Shown one piece after another: positions 1 to 11,540 of a stretch of DNA of 64,000 nucleotides. The stretch spans positions 71,998,471-72,062,470 of the forward strand of contig OU744720.1 in NCBI GenBank assembly GCA_916613615.1, read 5' to 3'. Source of the stretch: Steromphala cineraria. Lineage: Eukaryota > Mollusca > Gastropoda > Trochida > Trochidae. The notes under the pieces were generated by a model. It made no database searches and was not told the origin of the DNA. It saw nothing but the letters and a program-made list of their open reading frames with translations. Positions within the stretch are counted from its first letter, which is position 1; every line of letters begins with the position of its first letter. A program made the position numbers and the translations under genes.

Positions 1-1379
1 CACTCCGATGAGATACAGTTTCATATTTCAATTATGATAAATAAAGTGTGTACAAAAAAGTATTTCCGAGTTTTTCATGTGAACTAAACAGTGGCTGAGT
101 TACACATAGCTTGTTTGCTGATAAATACTAAGGATGTTTAGATTTTTTCTCAAACGCCAAAGGATTTCCCATTTAGTACAAATAGGTTATAGTCTTAGTC
201 TCCATATTGTACACATTGCTTCCCTAAATGCAATCATGGTAGACTGTACACAAAGTATGTCATCCCTGAATGTATCTGAATGATTTCTTACTAAGATTAG
301 TTAAATAAACATTGTTTACAAAAATGCATATTTTACGATTGTCTAAACGCTAAATTCCTCATGATATTTCTAATAATTGGGGCTTGGAAGTGTTCTTTCA
401 CCTAAGGACTGCTCTTATTGTTAAAATACAGCTGCGTAACTTAAGTTTGTTCCATTCCTTGTGTATCTTGGTGCAAATATCATGTAAATTGGGTTTCATT
501 TTGATAACTCCAGGAGCACCTACAAGGGACAACCAATTATCCATTAGTAAAATAATCATTCCCAAAACATATTTCGGGATCGTCTTTTCACTAGTCCTGA
601 ATAGAAATATTTGGCATGATTAGATAGACAGATGGGTTATATTTGTGAAATTCAGATTTTCTTGAATTTCGATTTAAATATTACATATAAAAATTGTAAG
701 AAAGAAATCAGTACAATTACATTGCATTAATGCAAAGGAACAAATATGACTTAGGTCTAAAGCTATTGATCACTAATGAAAGATTTTGTAGCGAAAAATA
801 CAAAATAGTGTTTTCGAAATTTTGACCCCTGGTCATTTCAATGCCTTGTCAAATAAGTTACGGTTCTCTTTAAGGCATGACATACGAATATGTTAACGCA
901 AACTGAATGTACTCAAATTTCAACATTATCCGTACACGCGTTTCGTTTTGGCATTGCTAGGATGCCCCAAAGACATTCCAAATTACATGATATTTGCACT
1001 AAAAACGCAGGTAAGTGAACAAACTTAAGATACGAAGCTGTAGAATTTAAGCTATTGGTTATAATTGCTTTACCTTTTTGAGATACCTAGTCTGCTCTCT
1101 GAAAACATGCAACCATGCCATTGATCCGTTTTTTGAGTTATTAATGATCATCAGATATTCATTGCGTGATTGGAGTCTTGACACATAACACGCTTACATA
1201 AATAATCGTTTTGCAGTATATACTCGCCAGTGCAGCAAATGAAATAAAAATATTGTTTAAATTGTTAAGAAATTATAATGAAATACATCGAGTGTATGGT
1301 CATTCGCAAAATGGTTTATTTTATTCCTTTTCCGTAGTATAATTCGTTTGAAATTCAAATCAGAAACGTATAACTGATT
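1..1379. other. AT-rich intergenic sequence, nothing recognised
   Basis: No reading frame here has exon-like character, and no tandem or clear inverted repeat was seen. The short open frame at 384-623 has no recognisable motif and looks like chance. Confidence 0.5.
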
Positions 1380-1484
1380 TCCGTTTACTCGACTCGACTA
1401 GATAAGAGGCAACGCCAAATTGTTGATAGACGTCACATTTCCAGACGGAAGAGAAGAGATAGACAATAGTGATAGACGTTGACC

Positions 1485-1580
1485 TGTAAGTAATAGATAA
1501 AGCCACACTTCCCGAGGTGTATCGCCCAATATACCTCCTGTTTGAATAGTGGGTCTCCGAGGCGTAGCGTAGCGTGATCA
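1485..1580. repeat. Half copy of the hairpin element at 28.8 kb
   Basis: The stretch containing 'cttcccgaggtgtatcgc' and 'aatatacctcctgtttgaa' closely matches the right arm of the inverted repeat at 28795-28958, including the following 'gcgtagcgtagcg' loop-like motif. Only one arm is present, so this is a truncated relative. Confidence 0.5.
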
Positions 1581-2055
1581 CTTTAAGGGGAAAAGGCCAA
1601 GGTCACGAGTTATAAATTAACAAAGAAAATCATTGTAAACACGATTTCTTGAAATGTTTTTGTGCTATGAAGCTGTAATCTAGTATATATGGAGAAGTAC
1701 AACATTCGTCAAAGGTCGAGGTCACAGCAAGGTCACGATCGCGACTTATGCATCGCCTTGCTAAAATGCTTTTTGAAACGTTTAACACGTTTAATCATTA
1801 AATTATTGTTATAATACTCAATAAAAAGTGATTACTGTTATGTCAAAGATCAAGGTCATTTTTTCCGCTATGGTTATCAGAACTAATGCATACAAGATTC
1901 TGCTTAAATTATAACTCAAGGGAATCTTTTTTGTACATGTATGTTTACAATAAAGTCAAAGGTGAAGTTTATGTATTATAAAATCCTGTAAAACTCCCTG
2001 TAACATGATAACTTGTAAATCTGTTGTGGTTTGAAGCTCTTTTTAGCAGTAATAG

Positions 2056-2144
2056 TTACCGACTGAGATCGAGATGTTCAAGTTAGAGGAACCCGAGCGC
2101 ACGTGAATCATGAACTAACTTGAACCCGAGGTCGAGGTCGGTAA
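2056..2144. repeat. Hairpin inverted repeat
   Basis: The left arm begins 'ttaccgactgagatcgaga' and continues into 'ttcaagttag'. The right arm reads 'ctaacttgaacccgaggtcg' and ends 'ggtcggtaa'. The arms are imperfectly complementary around a short loop. This resembles a small foldback element; no coding content. Confidence 0.55.
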
Positions 2145-2538
2145 TTTTTTTACACGCTAGCTCAATCCAATTTCAACATGACATCAGTTCTGATAATGCG
2201 GATAAGTTTGGTAATGCATATCTTTCTTAGATGAAACATTGACAGTAATTGGAGAAACAATGTCTATTTCAGTAGCTGACGTGGACATGTAATTTCAACT
2301 GGCCTCAGTGATCTTATTGATATGTCACTGGGCTTTAAATAAACAGATCACAAGTTCGAACCTTTGTTTGGAGTGAAAATTTGTAAATGTCTTGAAATGG
2401 AATATTGCAATTTTAGTATGTGTGTGTAATTTGCAAAGCAAACTTTAAACTCGAATTAATTTACGAAATGACCAAATAATCGTTTCATTATCAGGTGATA
2501 ATGGCAATACCGGGTGTTCGTCATGAGTACCCGCTATG

Positions 2539-2806
2539 TCTGATGAACACCTCGCCACGTTTTGTCTGATGAATACCTCGCCACGTTTTGTCTGATGAAC
2601 ACCTCGCCACGTTTTGTCTAATGAGCACCAAGTTTTGTCTGATGAACACCTCGCCAAGTTTTGTCCGATGAACACCTCGCCATGTTTTGTCTGACGAACA
2701 CCTCGCCATGTTTTGTCTGATGAACACCTCGCCAAGTTTTGTCTGATGAACACCTCGCCAAGTTTTGTCTGATGAACACCTCGCCACGTTTTGTCCGATG
2801 AACACG
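2539..2806. repeat. 26-bp minisatellite, about ten units
   Basis: Unit: 'tctgatgaacacctcgccac' plus 'gttttg' (26 bp). About ten copies occur with single-base variants, and one copy near 2619-2640 is shortened. Because 26 is not a multiple of three, all minus-strand frames stay open for long distances, creating false open frames across this block. Confidence 0.9.
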
Positions 2807-2882
2807 TGCATTTCACAGACAATTCGAGTACGTATGCAAAATGAATACTCGAACAAAAGGAGCTAACTATTGAGAAGAGCAC

Positions 2883-4016
2883 ATATTTGGACTGAAGGTT
2901 TCGTTAAAATATCTAAAGACGTCTGAAATGGCTAAAATGCTGCCCAAGCGGCGTTGAACAATAACTCACTCACTAACTAACTCACCAACAATTTCTCTAG
3001 CGTCACAGTAAGGTCGACACTGAATGATGGTAATGCGCCAAATGGTTTATTTCAACAAAGAACATTTCAATCATTATATGGTTGTTATTCTCAATGAAAA
3101 GGGGATATTGATTGTTACCATGGATGTTAACAAATCAACGTCACAGTGTGTAGTAAATGTAATGTTTATCCTAATAATATTTTTAAATAAGACAAATTTT
3201 TGCGAAAACCCACATTGAACATTTTTATATTGCCTTGGAATACTTTTGACATGCTTAAAACAAAGGTTAAAGGTTCTTTTTTGTTGAATATTTCTTTAAA
3301 AAATGCTTGTATCTTACGATGGTGTTGGAGAAGGGTCAGGGAAAGGCGAAGTCGCCTCAGTTTCGGGGCTGCTTTGCATTTGCTTATTAGATTGGAAAAG
3401 ATTTAAATTGATAGAATTTATTGTATAGAGTAAACATGTATTATAGTCGTACTCTATTCGATGGATGGTAAATGCCATTTCACTACATAAATAATTTACT
3501 TTTGAACCCGTTTTTTAGATTGTCACTCCGCAGATTGGAGAAAGAATAAACAATTGCTATCATTATAAAAACGTCAAATGTAAGACTTAGTTTGATAACC
3601 TCTTTGATTCCTTGAAACAATCACTCAACGTGTTTGCGTCATAGAAAGTGAAGTGGGGTTACATAACTGTTGACCAACCACAATGCGTAGTTCCTTCATT
3701 CTATTCAACTTCTCAACGTCCCAGTTCATGTGAATTATGCTTAAATTTGACAGAGGTTCAAATCTCTGAGATGACATAATACAATCTTTAAAAAGTATAT
3801 TAATAAGTCGTTTTTATGTTGTGACTTACATATTTTCCAAATTTGAACGAAATTGTTTTGGACAGAAATGTTTAAGAAAACCCAAGGCCTATTATGTAGA
3901 AATCACAATTGGGGACACTTCGATTGCTAAAATTAATATTTTAACATTCCTCTTCATTCAATATTCAAGATTTAAATTCAACAATGTTTACACAAGTCAA
4001 AGATGCTTATTGTTGA
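2883..4016. other. AT-rich intergenic sequence
   Basis: Several open frames of 60-70 codons occur, none with domain signatures, Kozak context or splice pairs that I could support. No repeat recognised. Confidence 0.45.
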
Positions 4017-4576
4017 AATAAACTCATGTCCAAAAGAAACGATACCATACAAATCCCAAAATAACTCAATCCACTGCAGATTAATAAGACTAAAACATAG
4101 TAATATCATTTCTTCAGTAGTCAACTTACGTCTATGCAAAATTTGGAAACATTATCTTTTCATGTTTGCGAGAAACATGCATTTGAAAAAATCATCGATC
4201 TGGAATCTCCTTAACTAGGCGAGATAGCAGAGAGAAATTGGACACTTTCGCTTGTTTTAAAACGTTTGAGTGCAGTGACGCGTCAACGAATTTATGTCAA
4301 ATAAAGTGTATTATATCAACATTTTTTTCTGACATAAATTCAATACTTTATCATTTCTGTTCATAAAACAATTTGAAATTTCGATTTATGCACTCCATGT
4401 ACATTTGAAAAGACACAAAATCAAAAGTATCTTTTCCTGAAGAATGAAAATGTGCATACTTTTTTACAAGATATATGCCTGTTAGACACACTTAAATTCG
4501 ACTCTGTCAGGCTATAGAATTTTGTTTCGGACGACTTTGAAAACTTGGTATCGTTTCTTTTGGACATGAGTTTATT
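4017..4576. repeat. Element bounded by a perfect 31-bp inverted repeat
   Basis: Positions 4017-4047 and 4546-4576 are exact reverse complements over 31 bases (core 'actcatgtccaaaagaaacg'). The 500 bp between them is AT-rich and non-coding. A perfect repeat at this spacing suggests a recent non-autonomous DNA transposon or foldback element. The target duplication is unclear. Confidence 0.6.
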
Positions 4577-5290
4577 ACAAAAACAAACAAACTCAACAGT
4601 GACTCACACTATTTAGTAAATACAAACGTTTTGAAAAAATCCGTGAATGTTTTACAATGGTCACACTTGATAATAAGGAGCACTCATCGGCTTGAACAAA
4701 ACAGGAAATGTTTATATGAAACATAAGCACTATAAGTGTTCTAAATTACACATTATATTTTGAAAGAGGATTTTGATGTGGAACTATATTTTACTGAAGT
4801 GTCATCAAAACCTGAATAGAGTTATACATCGTCAAATTAGGTAATTGGTTTGAATTAAGTAATGATTGATGTACATATTATGTTGAACTTATTTGTGAAC
4901 ACCACTTAAAGACTTCCAGATTCTCTGCTATGACACACACAATTGATCGTCCAATGAACGTAAATTACCGCTAACTGTATCGCCATTAGTCAATTATAAT
5001 TACGCATGCAGATCCACGACCTCTTCTCATTATTATCCTGTTTACTCATAAAGGTGCCATGTACGACTGACTATAAACAGGAAGAGATGCCTCTTGTTGC
5101 TATCTCCTATATCCGGTAGAACCGCGTTCATCTTCATTGAGGGGCACTTTTCTCCTTTTATGTGCCTGCTTATATATATGTAGTCACAATATAAGACATT
5201 TGATGGAGGACTGATGCACTGTTGTTTTGGAAGAGGAGTATACAATATTTGTCACGCCTCATTTGGATATTTACAGTTGACATAAGCAAG

Positions 5291-7288
5291 ATGGCGTTTA
5301 ATGGTAGGTATTTTATTTATGATATCAAAACATTTAATTGGCATTTTTTTTATCTGGGTTTGCATGATTTGTAAAACGTATTTCTTTCATTACTGTGAGT
5401 GATCATTTAAATTGAGATCGTACTGGTAAATTGATTTAGTTTGCACTATATTCTTTACAGAAAAAAACATGTCAAAGGGTTTTACTTCATTGAAATTTAT
5501 TACTAGAATAATTTATTGAAAGGTGAAATATGAATCAAAATCGAAAATGGGCAATTATTAATCTAACTCGCGACAAATTTAAACTTAAAAAAAAAAACCA
5601 ATATATTATTTGATTTTGTGAGAAGCTTACATATTGCTATCGATTCCTGTCTATACATTTAACAATACTGTGAATTATTACTTCTAGCATTAATTATCGT
5701 GTGGAAATTGGCATAGAGTAGATCCATTATCGTCGTTCTATCAGCTGGACATGTAGTGTGCATCATATATAGTGCAGAATAACATCCAGATAACGATAAC
5801 ATAATGACAATAGGATGTACATAAGCTTCAGAACATACGGGGTAATAAAGATTTATTGATCACAATATATAGGTCGTACATACATACTGTCAATTGTAAC
5901 TTATGTCAACTCATGTTGGACAGTACGAAGGTTTTTACTAGTGTTAATTATCTTTGATCGAACTTCATCAAGCGTTACAAAAAAATGTATATTGTGTTTC
6001 TTGTGCTGTGTTACGATACAAACATCAGGCTTATTGTATGTCTAAAATTATGTTTAAATGAATGAATTTCACTTCAGATACAAAGGAGACCTTCGAAATG
6101 TCTGAGTGGGATATAGAGACCATTCTACAAGGAGAAAATGACGCCAACCTCGTGAACGTAGTGCCCGCCATCGTCTTCATCGGTATCCTCATGGTCTTCG
6201 GTGTCTTCGGGAACGCATTCGTAGCCTACGTGTACTATTTCAAGTTCAAGCCAAGTACCCTTCGATGTTTCATCATCGCCCTGGCAGTTATAGATACTGC
6301 CATATGTGCCTATGACATTCCTCTGAGGATATTGATCCTGAGGTACAACTACACGTTCGGACGGTACAGGGACCTGTGCAAGGCCTTCTATCTAGGTCAC
6401 GACACTCTCTTCCTCTGTTCCATGTACATGCTGGTTTCTGTAGCCGTGGAACGTTTCAAGAAGGTCTGTATGCCTCTGCAGAACCAGATGACGATATTTC
6501 ACGCCAAGGTGACTGTAGCTGTGTGCTCCATCTTTGCCTTTCTGTTTGGACTCCCTGCAGTGTTCAAGTACGGCACCAAGACCATCAGAACAAGCGTTGC
6601 AAACGTGACAGGGAAACAGTGCTACAGAGACGACGATCATGACCTGACTCTGGTGCAAGTGAACTATGTCTTCTGGATCATTACAAACATTGGTGTCCTT
6701 GGGACTTTGATTGTGCTCTACAGCTTAATCTGGGTGAAAGTGAGGAAACAGCTGAAGTTCAAGAAGACCAACAGCATCAACAGGAAGGCCAGAGAAGCAG
6801 TGGCAGCAGAAAATACTTCTACAGACAACTGCAGCACTGATGCAACGAAAGACAAACGCTTGGACCGTGTTAAAAGGACGGACAGCGAGAGGTCGACAGG
6901 AAACAACAACCATAAACCTATCTCAGAGAACGCCTCGGATGCCAGTCTCGTGGCCAGATTAGCAAGAAAGGCTTCAGTGTGGCGTTTAGAGGACAGACGT
7001 CAGAAGAACGTCCAGAGAATGACCACTGTGATGACCCTGGTCACTCTGGTGTCCATCTTCGCTTACCTTCCTGTGGTCAGCAAGATGTTTATTCAGCTGG
7101 TTGACTCGAAGTCCTTCAACGGATTCAAGAAGAACGCAAGGTGGTTGTATATTATATACGTCCATACCTACTACATTCAGTGCGCCGCCAACCCGCTCAT
7201 CTACAGTTACAGGAACTCCATGTTCAGGAATGAGCTGAAGCGCCTATTTCACTTGAAGGGGGCGGAGGATCTGTCCAGCGTATCGTAG
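5291..7288 (+). CDS. Rhodopsin-like (class A) G-protein-coupled receptor, orphan type
   Basis: Two coding exons are inferred: 5291-5303 (M-A-F-N plus one base, in the Kozak context gcaagATGG, donor gtaggt) and 6078-7288 (acceptor after 'ttcacttcag'). The split codon gives Asp, and the spliced product is 407 residues. Seven hydrophobic segments are visible. Landmarks are TM1 GNAF, TM2 LAVID, a Cys before TM3 (RDLC) with an ECL2 partner (GKQC), ERF in place of DRY at the end of TM3, and NPLIY in TM7 followed by a helix-8-like RNELKRLF. TM6 lacks the usual CWxP and reads FAYLP. The third intracellular loop is long (about 110 residues), basic and Ser/Thr-rich. N-terminal NDT and ECL2 NVT are possible glycosylation sites. 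By family it should couple extracellular ligands, probably peptides, to G proteins at the plasma membrane; the ligand cannot be named. An unspliced start at 6062 is the alternative, but it lies across a good acceptor. Confidence 0.9.
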
Positions 7289-8140
7289 TAGCCAACGTTG
7301 ATTGTGACTCAGAATCTCGGCTTGATCATATTCGTTCATATCATCACCAGAACAACGAGAGACAATGTCTACACATACGACATACATGTATCAGCTTATC
7401 ATGATAAAGCGGGTGTAAATCACGATAATGTCAGAGGCTCGAATAGTTTCGTAGATGTTCATCGCATATACAATAACTTTCTTCTTAGCATGTGCTTTAC
7501 CATCAAGTGACGGGGACACGATATGGTAGTTGTTGACTTGCGGATTATATTCATAGGATCATGTATTTCATATAATTTAATACTTGCTAAGATGTTACTT
7601 CATCACATCTACTGAGCACATTATTTATCATCAAGTGAAAGGGACACAATGTATCCAAAGTTGTTTTTTCTGCTTACAACATATTTACGACATGAACCGG
7701 ATTATCCTTTTAAGGTTGGAGATGACTATGGAAGCTCCTATCTTGAATTGACTAAACAATTGTTATGTTAAACATACTTGACTACCGGACCTTACTTATA
7801 GATCTATATTATAAAACAATATGAAACGTCTTTTAAGGCATAATAACTTGCAATAGCAACTTTGTACATTGGTATGTGTGTATATAGTTTATGTCAAATG
7901 TTTACGGTTACTGGACCCTATGTTCCGGAAATGTATACGTTGTCACAAATTGATAATTAAATTCCTGATTATTATTGATTATTTTCAGAAGTAAAATATG
8001 AATTATTTGTTTGTTTTGTTCCATTCATTTGTCATACTCCAGTGATTTGTGTATGATTAAGTCTAAAAATCGAACAACTTGCACTTACAGTTTTTCATCG
8101 TTGGTGTTAATAGGTGCTCTGAACATTACCATTAATGATC
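7289..8140 (+). other. Probable 3' UTR and downstream spacer of the GPCR gene
   Basis: AT-rich non-coding sequence follows the TAG at 7286-7288. An ATTAAA motif occurs near 7960, but no canonical AATAAA close to the stop is convincing. The open frame at 7298-7510 has no features of a gene. Confidence 0.4.
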
Positions 8141-8142
8141 GG

Positions 8143-8464
8143 ATATAGTAGTATTAGCAGTAGTATTAGTAGTAGTGGTGGTAGTAGAAGTAGTGGTAGT
8201 AGTAGTACTGGTAGTAGTAGCAGTAGTACTAGTAGTAGTAGCAATAGTAGTTGTCGTAGAAGTATATGTAGTAGTAGTAGCAGTAGTGGTATTTGTAGTC
8301 GTAGTTGCAGCTGAAGCAGTAGAATTATAATTATTATTATTAGTAGTAGTAGTAGTAGTACTAGTAGTAGTAGTAGTATTGGTAGTAGAAGTAGCAGTGG
8401 TAGAAGTAGTAGTAGCACAACTGTAATCAGTACTATCTCTAGAAGTAGTAGTAATAGCAGTAGC

Positions 8465-8505
<41 letters not shown>

Positions 8506-8870
8506 CAGTATAGCAGTTACAGTTGCAGTTGCAGTAGCAGTAGTAGTAGTAGTAGTAGTAGTAGTAGAAGAAGAAGAAGTAGTAGTACAGTAGTAGTAGT
8601 ATCAGTGGCGGCAGTTTTTACAAGTAGCAGTAGTATAGGAACTAATAGTAGAAGTAGCAGTCAACGTAGTAGTGGAAGAGGTAGTAGTAGTTGCAGTAGC
8701 TGTATAAACAGTTATTCTTGCAATGTATAGTTTAAGTGGATACAGGAAGTAGCTGAACAACTGAAGTAGTACGAGATGTATTAGAAGTATTAGAGTAGCA
8801 GCAAAATTGGTAGCAATAGTAGCAGTAGAACTACTACAAGTAGTTGTGATTCAAGAAGATACAAGAAACG
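8143..8870. repeat. AGT/GTA trinucleotide microsatellite block
   Basis: Long imperfect runs of agt, with agc, att and aga variants, fill this stretch. They make a false poly-Leu open frame on the minus strand. Remnants of the same repeat reappear at 9215-9232 and 10447-10492, showing that the SINE, LINE and MITEs between 8.9 and 11.1 kb were inserted into or beside this array. Confidence 0.9.
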
Positions 8871-8888
8871 CCAGGAACAGCTGATATA

Positions 8889-9207
8889 GTGAGGTGAGGT
8901 GAGGTGATATAAGGTTTATCGCCGCTTTCAAGAGTATTTCACTTATATCGCGGCTGCTAGTATTATTGCAGGGAGAAAGCCCGCAACACTATTGTGGCTA
9001 AGCATTGCGGTGAAACCTGCGAGCATCGGCTGGAACTAGCAACCATGGGTGGTACTGCACTGAAATTCAGTGTAGCATTGCACCCAAACCTGACTGCGTG
9101 TAGAACAGTTCTCTACTGCAGACAAAGTTGCCGAGCCCCTGGCGGGATTCGAACCACGGACCTCCTGATCCGAAGCCGAACGCGCTAACCACTGCGCTAT
9201 CCCGCCC
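8889..9207 (-). mobile_element. tRNA-derived SINE
   Basis: On the minus strand the element starts with a tRNA-like head (9206 down to about 9140). This has an A box 'tagcgcagtggttagcg' and a B box 'ggttcgaatcc'. A non-tRNA body of about 240 bp follows and ends in a gaggt/ggtga-type simple tail near 8890. There is no 3' acceptor strand after the T-arm, so it is not a functional tRNA. By family it would be copied by RNA polymerase III and mobilised by a partner LINE. Confidence 0.75.
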
Positions 9208-9254
9208 CGCTGATATAGTAGAAGCAGTAGTATTTTTGTAGATATGAAGAGTAC

Positions 9255-10315
9255 CATCAACTCCTATATAAAATGCAATACACAGACAGCAAAATATGTG
9301 ACCTATGCGAAAAGGAAACTGAATCAATAATACACTTATTTTATGAATGCACAAAAGTTAAACACATTTGGAGCGACTTAGAGGATTGGGTCAAGGCTAA
9401 GACAGGAACAAAGTTAGAATTCACAAAACAAAAAATACTATTTGGCTATTATGAAAAGCGTAATGATGTTCTTAATCTTCTTATTAAAGAGACACAGAGT
9501 ATGTTGATAGGATCACATATGTCAAATTTTGAAATCGATGTTATTACATCGGGAACCACTACCTATTACTGAAAATAACAAGTTAAAGGTCAATGAGTAC
9601 ATTAGAGCGAAAATACGGCCATTCAAAGTCGGGATTTTGATCGAAAACCGGACAATGTGGCTCGAGTGGCGCGCGCAAATTCGCCAAACGTAATTTTGAA
9701 ACCTTGTCATAAGCTGACAGGAAGCTATATTCGATTCGATAGTGTTTATTAGGTATTGTAACTAGTAGGTAGATTAATTGGATGCATAGTTACGAATATT
9801 AAACGTATTTGAGATGTTTTCTTGATGTTTCCATTCCAATCAAGCATTTTAGAGATATTATGCATAAATGGATATATTTGCAAGTCCAGTGGTAAGATTA
9901 GAGCTTCAATCAGCATATTAGATATTTTGTAGCTTATCAAAACCAAATAAAATTTTAAGAAAGATACTCTGTGTCACTTTAATACAACCAAATTCAATAT
10001 TTATAAATGTAAACTTTCAAAGCGGACACCTAATTTTCAGTATGTTAGAAGAGATATAACAAACACATATTATATTGACAAATATTTATCATCCTCAACA
10101 TGTGACTACACCAAATTCATGAAATACTGGTCTTTATGCCATTGCCTATTTGACTAACCCCTTACAACTCCTGTTTACAACCCAATATTATAGTTTATAT
10201 TGTTATATTAGTCACATTTGAATTGTGTGTTGAACAAATATACGCCTATTTTTGTAAAAATTGTACCTGTTGAAAAGAAATAAAATTATTTTAAAAAAAC
10301 AAAAAAAACAAAAAA
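9255..10315 (+). mobile_element. 5'-truncated LINE fragment, interrupted by a MITE
   Basis: The frame from about 9258 encodes the end of a reverse-transcriptase ORF2, including a zf-RVT-like segment: CDLC, then HLFYEC, then KHIW. It breaks at 9488, where a TTAA-type MITE (9488-9978) is inserted. The same frame resumes after 9982 and ends at a TAA near 10158. AT-rich 3' UTR follows, with AATAAA near 10280 and an A-rich tail to about 10315. Removing the insert and one TTAA leaves an uninterrupted frame, so the LINE copy was intact in this part when hit. The 5' end, endonuclease and most of the RT are missing. Confidence 0.8.
9488..9978 (-). mobile_element. MITE family B (491 bp), TTAA target, copy 1
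   Basis: Flanked by TTAA at 9484-9487 and 9979-9982. The terminal inverted repeats are 'agagacacagagta' and 'tactctgtgtcact'. The interior has no coding potential. It is an inverted, near full-length match to 42913-43402. TTAA duplications point to piggyBac-type transposase use; no transposase gene is present here. Confidence 0.85.
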
Positions 10316-10495
10316 CATTTGACTGGTACTGGTGCTGGTAAGTGGGTACATAATGTTAACATCACAATAGGGAAATATTAGTTCCACTATAAATATCGGA
10401 GAGCGAGGTTCCTATTATCCGAGGACCGAGTAAACAGGTATGACTGTATTAGTATTAGTAGTCGTTTTTGTAATAATAATAAGCAGTAGTCGTAA

Positions 10496-11118
10496 GCCCT
10501 TTTTACATGCACACGTTTACTCCTATAAGTATATTTACTCCTAGGAGTACGTTTGCTTACAGGGAGTAAACGTGCCATGTAAACAGTCAAAAACTAATTT
10601 ACTTACAGGAGTATCCTTACTCCTAGGAGTTAAATACTCCACCCCAAGAGCTAAAGTAAAAGTATATTTACTTTTACTCCTGTAAGTATGTAAGTAAGTT
10701 GGGGTAAGTGACTTGCATTTATAGAGTTTCTAAACAATACAACTGTTTATTCATCAATATTCAGGATTATTCTTTTTAACTTGTCGAGAGCATGTTGCCT
10801 AATGAAGGAAATTTGGTGTTTTTGTGTTGAGTGTCATTCTTTTGAAACTGAAAACCTGCTTTTATCTCTTTTACACTAGTATTTGATTGACCAAACAAAA
10901 ATCTATGTTTAAATATGGTTAATTTCTTCTCTGTCGCATGATATGCATTTCACACATTGAGAAAAATATATTTTTACTGTATGCAAATCTTGATATACTT
11001 AAGGGTCCTTAAATTCCAATGGAACGTAAAGTAAATATACTTTTACTCCTTAGAGAAAAAAATACTCCTAGGAGTAATTATACTCTCAGGAGTAAAGTGC
11101 GCATGTAAAAAAAAGGGC
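10496..11118. mobile_element. DNA transposon remnant with 'aggagta' subterminal repeats
   Basis: The ends are inverted: 'gccctttttacatgcacac' on the left and 'gcgcatgtaaaaaaaagggc' on the right. Many copies of tactcctaggagta-like motifs lie inside both ends. CAGTAGT lies at both borders (10484-10490 and 11118-11124) as a candidate target duplication in the AGT repeat. Non-autonomous, about 620 bp. Confidence 0.65.
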
Positions 11119-11184
11119 AGTAGTTGTGGTACATGTATAGGAAAGATTCAGCACCAATTAATGAAAGTTCAAAATATATCTTAA

Positions 11185-11540
11185 AGGGGCAGTAGCACGT
11201 TTTTAGGGGGAATATAAGGTGATGTAAGGAAAATGAAAATTAATGGTTCCAAATGAAAGACAATGTATTTAAACTAACTGAAGCAGTAATAATTCTAATA
11301 TATAACGTAAACTTTAGCCATGCTATTCCTTTTTCTTACACAAAATGAATTAAAGGTGTTCACACAAAATGGCCGCCAATGGATTTTATGTGAATCTTCA
11401 TACTTTGGCGTCCGACTATGGATGATTAGCTTGTGTAATGAGATTTTTGACACCGTCAAAGTAATACATTGAGCATAAACTTACAATTATCAGTGAAAAA
11501 TTTCAAATATAAAATTATCAAAAAATGTGCTACTGCCCCT
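11185..11540 (+). mobile_element. MITE family A, copy 1 (TTAA target)
   Basis: TTAA at 11181-11184 and 11541-11544 flanks the termini 'aggggcagtagcacgtttt' and its inverse 'gtgctactgcccct'. The body contains 'aaggtgttcacacaaaatgg' followed by ccgccaatgga, the best conserved part of the family. This is a clean reference copy of about 356 bp. Confidence 0.9.

Noticed and set aside
2445..2882. Two overlapping minus-strand frames with repeated 'RQNLARCSSDKTW' type peptides
   Set aside because: Product of a 26-bp minisatellite that stays open in all phases; no gene signals.
6376..6913. Alternative frames inside the GPCR exon
   Set aside because: Overlap the receptor in other frames; no independent signals.
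8107..8418. Poly-leucine minus-strand frame
   Set aside because: Translation of the AGT microsatellite.
9136..9206. Functional tRNA gene on the minus strand
   Set aside because: A and B boxes are present, but there is no 3' acceptor strand after the T-arm and a SINE body follows directly.
8994..9354. Open frames with 'GGIRTTDLLIRSR' and 'DSAVVSAFGFGSGGPWF' type peptides
   Set aside because: Chance translation of the tRNA-derived SINE head; such peptides are common annotation artefacts.
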